From the NCBI GenBank assembly GCA_035289385.1, contig DATDXI010000073.1, positions 1 through 27,851 on the forward strand: DNA of 27,851 nucleotides, read 5' to 3'. Of this stretch, positions 23,327-27,851 are shown piece by piece. Position numbers and translations under genes: made by a program. The notes beneath the pieces are model-generated. The model ran no database searches. It was not told the DNA's origin and was given only the letters and a program-made list of their open reading frames with translations. Source of the stretch: JACOZM01 sp035289385 (GTDB lineage Archaea > Nanobdellota > Nanobdellia > Woesearchaeales > GW2011-AR9). Position 1 is the stretch's first letter. Every line of letters starts with the position of its first letter.

Positions 23327-23476
23327 TTAAGGTTTCTTGAGATTTTTACGGTGGGAAGTATTTAATGCTATCTCCTTCATTTTTCTTTTGATTTCTTCTC
23401 CTCGATTATCAGTAATTATATCAATAAATTCATCAAAAGTGATACTATCATATTTTAGCCCCTTTTGCTTTTTCAT
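23327..23476 (-). CDS. Small charged protein between ORF6N and hef (49 aa)
   Basis: ATG at 23476 has an excellent ribosome site (AGGAGGT, about seven bases upstream) and the frame ends TAA at 23327, two bases before the hef ATG. It begins MKKQKGLKYDSITFDEFIDI and ends with a Lys/Arg/Asn-rich stretch; no membrane segment. The gap to the upstream ORF6N stop is 13 bases. Its packing between two genes of one operon and its strong ribosome site make it real. It might bridge Hef to the ORF6N protein or bind nucleic acid, but no homology is recognised. Confidence 0.75.
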   Translation of the reverse strand: MKKQKGLKYDSITFDEFIDIITDNRGEEIKRKMKEIALNTSHRKNLKKP

Positions 23477-23489
23477 TATTTCCTACCTC

Positions 23490-24374
23490 CTATTTCAGCC
23501 CCAATCTCTCTACCAGATGGAAAGATTCCTTATCAAACGTGGAGAAGGCAAACCATTTCTTTCCAAGGTCTTTCAACGAAGCGCCAAAGTGATATACTTT
23601 CTTCTTATCTAAAATGATAAACCGGTCATGGGATTGCTTAAATTCTCGTAGTTCAATGGGAGAATATTGTTTATGATATTTTGCTAAGTCTAACCGTAAT
23701 TGCTCCGATATTTCAGAGGTAAAGATAGTAGCAGAGACGCCTTTATTTCTTTTGTTCAGCAATGTTAGAACAGTATCATCAACATAATTATCAATAAGGA
23801 TAATTGAAGATTGCGCACTTCTGATGATGTCAGCAACAAAAGCATAGGCATCAAATACTTGGCCATCAAAAAAGATGCCTTTTTCTTTAGGGAGATCATT
23901 GCTTTGCAAGGCATCAAAGATCTGTTCAAATTTGCTGTCATGCTCGATCTGCTTTTTTTCAACCGTATCTAATCTTTGAAAGATCTGTGCGTTTGAGGCT
24001 AGAAATTTCCTCATCGTCACAAACGCCCTCATGATTTGAATACTTACTTGTATGGCAGTTTCGCTTTTTAAGACGCTGGAAAGCATAGCTACACCCTGCT
24101 CGGTAAAAGCGTACGGTAAATACTTTCTATGGCTTCCACGCCCTTTGTTTAAGGTCGCAATTTGCGACCTTAAAGAACTATTTTCTTCTTCTGTCAGCTG
24201 GAACATGAACTCGAGAGGAAACCGCCCCATATTTCGTTTAACCTGTTCATTTAGGCGCTTTATTTTCACTTTATAACATTCAGCAAGATCTTCATCCAGC
24301 ATCACTTGCAGGCCACGGATGACGTGTATTTTACTCTTCATAGTGTTGTCCTGTACCATCATCTCGGAATTCAT
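23490..24374 (-). CDS. ORF6N domain protein with PLD-like C-terminus
   Basis: A 294-residue protein. Residues about 12-125 match the phage-type ORF6N DNA-binding domain: HVIRGLQVMLDEDLAECY, VKRNMGRFPLEFMFQLTEEE, SLRSQIATLNKGRG, and YLPYAFTEQGVAMLSSVL. A coiled linker (130-160) is followed by a C-terminal domain with SSIILIDNYVDDTVLTLL and SHDRFIILDKKKVYHFGASL, resembling a half-site of the phospholipase-D/nuclease family. The start is leaderless, 26.5 bases from the TATA box. This fusion is widespread in bacteria and some DPANN and is considered of viral origin; here it heads the operon carrying hef. Confidence 0.85.
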   Translation of the reverse strand: MNSEMMVQDNTMKSKIHVIRGLQVMLDEDLAECYKVKIKRLNEQVKRNMGRFPLEFMFQLTEEENSSLRSQIATLNKGRGSHRKYLPYAFTEQGVAMLSSVLKSETAIQVSIQIMRAFVTMRKFLASNAQIFQRLDTVEKKQIEHDSKFEQIFDALQSNDLPKEKGIFFDGQVFDAYAFVADIIRSAQSSIILIDNYVDDTVLTLLNKRNKGVSATIFTSEISEQLRLDLAKYHKQYSPIELREFKQSHDRFIILDKKKVYHFGASLKDLGKKWFAFSTFDKESFHLVERLGLK

Positions 24375-24396
24375 GGATCATCGTCCTAAAAACTCC

Positions 24397-24404
24397 TTTA
24401 TATA
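24397..24404 (-). promoter_or_regulatory. TATA box of the ORF6N-hef operon
   Basis: TATATAAA on the minus strand, centred 26.5 bases before the ATG at 24374. Confidence 0.65.
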
Positions 24405-24416
24405 CCTTATCCGCAG

Positions 24417-24497
24417 TTGTCCAGTGCGGGAGTGGCTCTCTTTAAAGGCTTGAAAGTGGAGAATTTTCAGGTTTTAGCTTTTGGGAGCACTGGACAA
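24417..24497. repeat. Eleven-bp inverted repeat around a 59-base loop
   Basis: TTGTCCAGTGC (24417-24427) and GCACTGGACAA (24487-24497) are perfect reverse complements, in the intergenic space between two divergent genes. The interior does not fold as a tRNA (no T-arm). It could be a long hairpin or paired operator sites. Confidence 0.5.
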
Positions 24498-24617
24498 GCC
24501 TTCTTTCTAGTGACCAATTATTTTTGTTTAGGAATAACACTTTTTCAAACGATGAGCATCAAACATTCAAGACTTAACCCCCCATAAGCATAATAAATCT
24601 GGAACTATTTCAATAGG

Positions 24618-24625
24618 TTTATATA
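24618..24625 (+). promoter_or_regulatory. TATA box of the YdjM-like gene
   Basis: TTTATATA centred 27.5 bases before the ATG at 24649. Confidence 0.6.
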
Positions 24626-24648
24626 TTTTACAAATTATTTTATTTAAC

Positions 24649-25122
24649 ATGAAGGCAAGACAGCATTTAGCTTTGGGAATCTTTATTATTTTCATTTTTA
24701 TGTTTATTGATTTGTACACAGGTAATCAGATTCTAACAGGATTTATGGCTAAGACTGGATTGAATGTATTAACTTTTTTTGTGGGTATTGTTTTATTTGT
24801 TGTTGGGTTGATTCTGCCTGATAGTGATAGTAAAGATGCTGGTTCAAAAATCTTTTACACATATTTCTTTATTTTTGGATGGATAAATAAGTTATTGGAG
24901 TTTCCAATATCAAAACTCCTGGGTAGACCAAAAGGTCACAGAGAATCTCTACATACTATTTTAGGGATAACAATGACTTCTATTTTTTTTGCTATCATCA
25001 TTTCAATTATACTTTATTTTGATAAATCATTTCAGTTGTTTACAATACCTTTCCTATTCTTATGCCTGTTTTTTGGTCAAATAATACATCTATTGGGTGA
25101 TTGGCATTGGAGTATTAAATAG
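24649..25122 (+). CDS. YdjM/DUF457-like membrane metal-dependent hydrolase
   Basis: A 157-residue protein with about five hydrophobic segments. The family's conserved polar residues are placed as expected: H6 in the first helix (RQHLALG), LPDSDS near 57-61, HRESLHT at 97-103, and the late HLLGD at 147-151. Members are annotated as membrane-bound metal-dependent hydrolases; the substrate is not known. The region is more AT-rich than its neighbours. A TATA box at leaderless spacing supports this start. It stands alone between the divergent ORF6N operon and the zincin-like gene. Confidence 0.75.
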   Translation: MKARQHLALGIFIIFIFMFIDLYTGNQILTGFMAKTGLNVLTFFVGIVLFVVGLILPDSDSKDAGSKIFYTYFFIFGWINKLLEFPISKLLGRPKGHRESLHTILGITMTSIFFAIIISIILYFDKSFQLFTIPFLFLCLFFGQIIHLLGDWHWSIK

Positions 25123-25157
25123 AGTCCCAGATTTACTTCTCCGCTTCGCTACACTTT

Positions 25158-25172
25158 GAACACGCTGTGTTC
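25158..25172. terminator. Short perfect hairpin after the YdjM-like gene
   Basis: GAACAC-GCT-GTGTTC, six-bp stem with three-base loop, 36 bases past the stop. No T-run follows, so a role in termination is uncertain; it may be only an RNA 3' structure. Confidence 0.3.
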
Positions 25173-25242
25173 TCACTTCGTTTGGGGCAATTAACATAGT
25201 TACCTCCAATACCCATTGTTATTGATACACCTTAAGAAAAAC

Positions 25243-25250
25243 TATTTAAA
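25243..25250 (+). promoter_or_regulatory. TATA box of the zincin-like gene
   Basis: TATTTAAA centred 25.5 bases before the ATG at 25272. An ATG at 25261 is closer but opens into a stop after four codons. Confidence 0.6.
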
Positions 25251-25271
25251 CCTTCTAAAAATGGTACCTCT

Positions 25272-25925
25272 ATGAAGCTAGACTCTCTGAGTGAAAATAT
25301 CTTCCTGGCAAAATTCCGCTCTCAATCTCATTTGACACATACGTTTGTACGGTTTCAAGAATATTATGAGTCCCCACATTTCAAGGGAAAATATTTTGCT
25401 ATCTCTAAATTTAGGCATTGGTATACTTCTAATTCTCCACAAGGAAAGAAAACAGGAAGATTCTCCTTTTACCATGATTTAGCAGGATTTAACATTCCTT
25501 GCCATGTCTTAAAGCCATTCTATAAAGGAAAATTTGACCCATTAACACATCATGAGCAGAGTTTTCTAAGTACATTCCAGGATATGAAGGATAAATTTTA
25601 TGTCATCGGCGTCTACGGCAACAGGACAAAAAGCGTCTTGAAACATGAGATAGGACATGCCTTATTCTACCTCAACAAGGATTATAGAAAAGAAGTATTA
25701 GATGTTGTTCATGATATCGACAAGAAAGCCATCCATCAGATCTATCGCTTTTTAGCGGAAACAAAATTCTACCATCACCATGTCTGGCTGGATGAAGTTC
25801 ATGCTTATGTCTTAGCAGCATTAGAAGACCTCAAGCAGGAGAAGGTGGATATCAAACTTTTGCAGGAACCGCATAAGAAGATAAACGCCATCTTTAAGAG
25901 ATATTATTCTGGGAGTGGAAGATAG
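25272..25925 (+). CDS. Zincin-like putative metalloprotease
   Basis: A 217-residue soluble protein. Residues 124-134 read KHEIGHALFYL, the HExxH zinc motif of metallopeptidases (His125, Glu126, His129). WLDEVHAY with Glu175, about 46 residues later, is well placed as the third ligand of a gluzincin. The first half (FRHWYTS; GRFSFYHDLAGFNIP) has no recognised family. No signal peptide, so it is probably cytoplasmic. Leaderless start. Whether it cuts proteins or only keeps the fold is not known. Confidence 0.65.
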   Translation: MKLDSLSENIFLAKFRSQSHLTHTFVRFQEYYESPHFKGKYFAISKFRHWYTSNSPQGKKTGRFSFYHDLAGFNIPCHVLKPFYKGKFDPLTHHEQSFLSTFQDMKDKFYVIGVYGNRTKSVLKHEIGHALFYLNKDYRKEVLDVVHDIDKKAIHQIYRFLAETKFYHHHVWLDEVHAYVLAALEDLKQEKVDIKLLQEPHKKINAIFKRYYSGSGR

Positions 25926-25967
25926 AGATTCCTGTTCAAGATAGAGAAAAAATCTCGTAGGCAGTTA

Positions 25968-26264
25968 TCATTGAGGAAGCTTCTGTTTCCCTGTCAACGT
26001 AAGAACATCGCCTTCTTTTTCCAACGTAACTTCAGTGAGGTCATTGATGACGATATCATTGCCCATCAGATAATAAGAGATATTTCTTAAGTCCCTAATC
26101 CTCACTTTCTCCACTTTTTTTATTTCTAAAACATCCACAGGAGCTTTTCCCTTCAAGTGAGGATTGTTATCATTAAACAGACCGATAAAGGCAGACCATA
26201 ATCCATCCCTATCTACGCCCGGCTTTCTGCTTACGGTAATACTTTTTGCCTTGTAGGTTGTCAT
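25968..26264 (-). CDS. Small soluble protein at the end of a membrane operon (98 aa)
   Basis: ATG at 26264, just after the upstream gene's stop at 26269, is preferred over an upstream start that would overlap that gene. It begins MTTYKAKSITVSRKPGVDRD and has a strand-rich C-terminal half (YYLMGNDIVINDLTEVTLEK). No membrane segment; family not recognised. Last gene of a three-gene set with two membrane proteins. Confidence 0.65.
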   Translation of the reverse strand: MTTYKAKSITVSRKPGVDRDGLWSAFIGLFNDNNPHLKGKAPVDVLEIKKVEKVRIRDLRNISYYLMGNDIVINDLTEVTLEKEGDVLTLTGKQKLPQ

Positions 26265-26268
26265 TCCC

Positions 26269-26610
26269 CTACTTAATGAAGTTCTCACTTTTAAATATTA
26301 CTAATATTTTCTTCTTATGGAGGTAATGGGAGATTCCAAACCCTAGCCCAAAGAAAATTAATGTCCAGAGCCTGCTGCTCCAGAAATTGCCTAAGAGATA
26401 GCCGAGCAGGAATCCAATGATCATCAGGATAAACGGCAAGATCGGCTCGTGGAGCTTCTGGATATAATAAATACGCCCACCCATGAATCCAGCAAGCAGC
26501 ACAGAAAGATAGCTTAACACGGCACTCTGTAATAATACCGAAATGATAAAACCTACAAAGAGAAATACTAAGGCAAATGTTTCTGCCCATTCTTCTGCCC
26601 AATGTACCAT
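26269..26610 (-). CDS. Four-span membrane protein (113 aa)
   Basis: Begins one base after the preceding stop at 26612, so cotranscribed and coupled. After an acidic start (MVHWAEEWAETF) come about four hydrophobic segments with Gly-rich packing (LLAGFMGGRIYYIQ; GFLLGYLLGNFW) and a basic end (HYLHKKK). No family recognised. Confidence 0.7.
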   Translation of the reverse strand: MVHWAEEWAETFALVFLFVGFIISVLLQSAVLSYLSVLLAGFMGGRIYYIQKLHEPILPFILMIIGFLLGYLLGNFWSSRLWTLIFFGLGFGISHYLHKKKILVIFKSENFIK

Positions 26611-26611
26611 T

Positions 26612-27349
26612 TTATTTATGCGACCCCGCGAAGTAATAGATGACTGCAGCCATGAGTAATAATATTATACAAATAATTATTCCTATTAAAGCTTTCGACA
26701 GCAATAACGCTGCAGCAAGGACCATGATGACGATAGCAACAATATATAACCAAGCTTCAGCATAGTATAAGCTAAACGCCTCTAGCTGTGGCAACGGCAA
26801 GAGAACTAAGAAGCCCATCATGATCGACATGGACAGCCCTTTGTCAAAAAAATAACTTGAAGGAAAGAAGTATGATCCTAATCCAAACAATGTTGCCATG
26901 ATGACAGAACTATACACTGCCCACAGGGAGATGATGCCATTCTGCCAATAAGAAAAGCCATAACGGAACTCTCCCAGACGATGTTTGGAGATGAAGGCTA
27001 CGGAAACACCACCCACCAAGATGAGTGGAACCCAGCCATTGGTGATAAAGGTGATAACCACGGCGATAGCCATGCCTATCCACCAAGGCTTAAACGTAAC
27101 TTTATAGCCTTGCGCTAACCCATACCATTTCTGCAGAGTAAAGCGGGCGACAAACAAGAGCAAGGCAGCAAAACAAGCCAGAACGAAGTTTGTTAAGCCT
27201 ATGGCCACTTCAAACTGCTCCGCCCCCCAATCACGGAAGGAAAAGAGAAATCCCGTTACCAGCATCCCGATGACTAACCCTAATTTCTCTTGAGAATTAA
27301 AAGTGTAATAATCTTTGATCCTTGCTATCTTCTCTTTTGTGCTGACCAT
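26612..27349 (-). CDS. Multi-pass membrane protein, perhaps degenerate S2P-like
   Basis: A 245-residue protein read from ATG at 27349; a TTG eight codons upstream lies nearer the TATA box and is rejected. About six or seven membrane segments. GEFRYGFSYWQNG in the middle and VLLPLPQLEAF near 193-203 recall the position of the active site and the C-terminal N-x-x-P-x-P-x-L-D-G-like motif of site-2 proteases, but the zinc HExxH is absent, so if related it is inactive; this is tentative. First gene of the operon. Confidence 0.7.
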   Translation of the reverse strand: MVSTKEKIARIKDYYTFNSQEKLGLVIGMLVTGFLFSFRDWGAEQFEVAIGLTNFVLACFAALLLFVARFTLQKWYGLAQGYKVTFKPWWIGMAIAVVITFITNGWVPLILVGGVSVAFISKHRLGEFRYGFSYWQNGIISLWAVYSSVIMATLFGLGSYFFPSSYFFDKGLSMSIMMGFLVLLPLPQLEAFSLYYAEAWLYIVAIVIMVLAAALLLSKALIGIIICIILLLMAAVIYYFAGSHK

Positions 27350-27375
27350 CTTTTTTAAGGATAAGGAAATCAATA

Positions 27376-27383
27376 TTTATAAA
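27376..27383 (-). promoter_or_regulatory. TATA box of the membrane operon
   Basis: TTTATAAA centred about 30 bases before the ATG at 27349. A MITE-like element begins 15 bases further upstream. Confidence 0.55.
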
Positions 27384-27389
27384 GGAATT

Positions 27390-27397
27390 GGTTTAGC
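27390..27397. repeat. Target-site duplication, left copy
   Basis: GGTTTAGC immediately outside the left terminus of the MITE-like element. Confidence 0.75.
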
Positions 27398-27583
27398 GTA
27401 CGTATTTAGTTTCATAACTAAAAACAATGGCAGGTCGGAAAATTCAGCCTGACTTTATGCCTAAAGCAATGATAAAGTGTTGATTTTCAGTTAAATGTCA
27501 GGCAAGTAACCTTATTTGACAACCCTTTTAATGAATTTTCCATCTTGACCTTGCCACTGTTTTTGACCGAACTAAATACGTAC
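27398..27583. mobile_element. MITE-like element with inverted termini (186 bp)
   Basis: Perfect 14-bp inverted ends GTACGTATTTAGTT / AACTAAATACGTAC. Similarity between the arms continues inward as an imperfect match (AAAACA-TGGCA-GGTC ... GGAAAATTCA) to about 50 bases. The element contains nested hairpins (CCTGAC/GTCAGG; ACTTTAT/ATAAAGT). The outer flanks GGTTTAGC occur on both sides (27390-27397 and 27584-27591), an 8-bp direct repeat expected for a target-site duplication. No transposase gene lies inside, so it would move with a partner's enzyme. The family is not recognised. Confidence 0.8.
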
Positions 27584-27591
27584 GGTTTAGC
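27584..27591. repeat. Target-site duplication, right copy
   Basis: GGTTTAGC immediately outside the right terminus. Confidence 0.75.
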
Positions 27592-27681
27592 GGGGAATAT
27601 CCATGGACCATGATGATTCTCTTTTCTATTCCATAGTACTTCTTCTTCCGTTAGACGTATCTCATTTCCTTTAACAACATG
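27592..27681 (-). pseudogene. Possible gene fragment cut by the MITE-like element
   Basis: Minus-strand frame without a start codon reads NEIRLTEEEVLWNRKENHHG and on as PWIFPAK into the element. The composition is protein-like, but a stop lies at 27682-27684 and no ATG precedes it in frame. It may be the remains of a small gene; chance is not excluded. Confidence 0.25.
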
Positions 27682-27740
27682 TTATTTACCTTAAATCACA
27701 GATTTTTAAGCTCAGTTTCATGGTTACGTAAGTCGGAAAC

Positions 27741-27748
27741 TTTAAAAA
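27741..27748 (+). promoter_or_regulatory. TATA box of the partial regulator gene
   Basis: TTTAAAAA centred 26.5 bases before the ATG at 27771. Confidence 0.5.
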
Positions 27749-27770
27749 GAGAAAAAGTATTCTTCACCCT

Positions 27771-27851
27771 ATGGATGAGTTTCGGGAGGAGAAATTAAGC
27801 CGTGCGCTTAGCGCAAGCTCTCGGAGAGATATACTTCGCTTATTGGCCGGG
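27771..27851 (+). CDS. Partial winged-helix regulator (ArsR-like), cut by window end
   Basis: Only 27 codons remain: MDEFREEKLSRALSASSRRD followed by ILRLLAG. The pattern L-x-x-L-x-x-S-S-R-R-x-I-L-x-x-L is the first helices of an ArsR-type or related winged-helix DNA-binding domain. Leaderless TATA spacing supports the start. The rest lies outside the window. Confidence 0.6.
   Translation, partial: MDEFREEKLSRALSASSRRDILRLLAG

Noticed and set aside
24417..24497. tRNA-like element with a paired acceptor-like stem
   Set aside because: No D- or T-arm can be formed and no conserved T-loop sequence is present.

Overview
The window looks like a piece of an archaeal genome, most likely a DPANN archaeon of the Woesearchaeota/Pacearchaeota kind. 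It carries an archaeal-type DnaG primase and a Hef helicase-nuclease, AT-rich intergenic TATA boxes, and many genes whose start codon lies about 25-30 bases from the TATA box (leaderless mRNAs), while internal operon genes use GGAGG/GAGGTG ribosome sites. The folate and thymidylate genes are of the bacterial type, as is common in DPANN. The lineage is an inference; no rRNA, tRNA or other clear marker lies in the window.

Layout. 33-1008: a multi-pass membrane protein and a 56-residue membrane protein. 1102-10669: a 53-residue ribbon-helix-helix protein overlapping the start of a 3141-residue surface protein, behind a promoter with two GTACGTAC palindromes. The giant has an N-terminal anchor, four sequon-rich parallel beta-helix modules with Ig-like spacers, a second membrane segment, and a charged inner tail made of repeats. 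10829-15033: folC and a small unknown gene on the minus strand, then thyA-folA-glyA, the complete dTMP cycle, on the plus strand. 15078-16827: a VOC/glyoxalase-fold protein and archaeal dnaG. 16852-17326: about 470 bases without a convincing protein gene but rich in hairpins. 17327-18469: three small membrane proteins. 18487-21117: a small acidic protein divergent from a circularly permuted GTPase, with a rhodanese, then a nucleotidyltransferase-fold protein overlapping a possible RelE-like protein. 21126-24374: an ORF6N/PLD-like protein, a 49-residue protein and Hef in one tight operon. 24649-25925: a YdjM-like membrane hydrolase and a zincin-like protein. 25968-27349: a three-gene membrane-protein operon. 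27398-27583: a 186-bp MITE-like element with inverted termini and an 8-bp target duplication. 27771 to the end: the start of a probable winged-helix regulator.

The strongest leads are the giant two-membrane-segment surface protein with its own apparent autoregulator, the unreported MITE-like element, the Hef operon with phage-type ORF6N and altered nuclease motif, the nucleotidyltransferase plus RelE-like pair, and a structured non-coding region upstream of dnaG. Several real genes under 60 residues (838-1008, 10508-10669, 12119-12265, 23327-23476) were found by reading the sequence.
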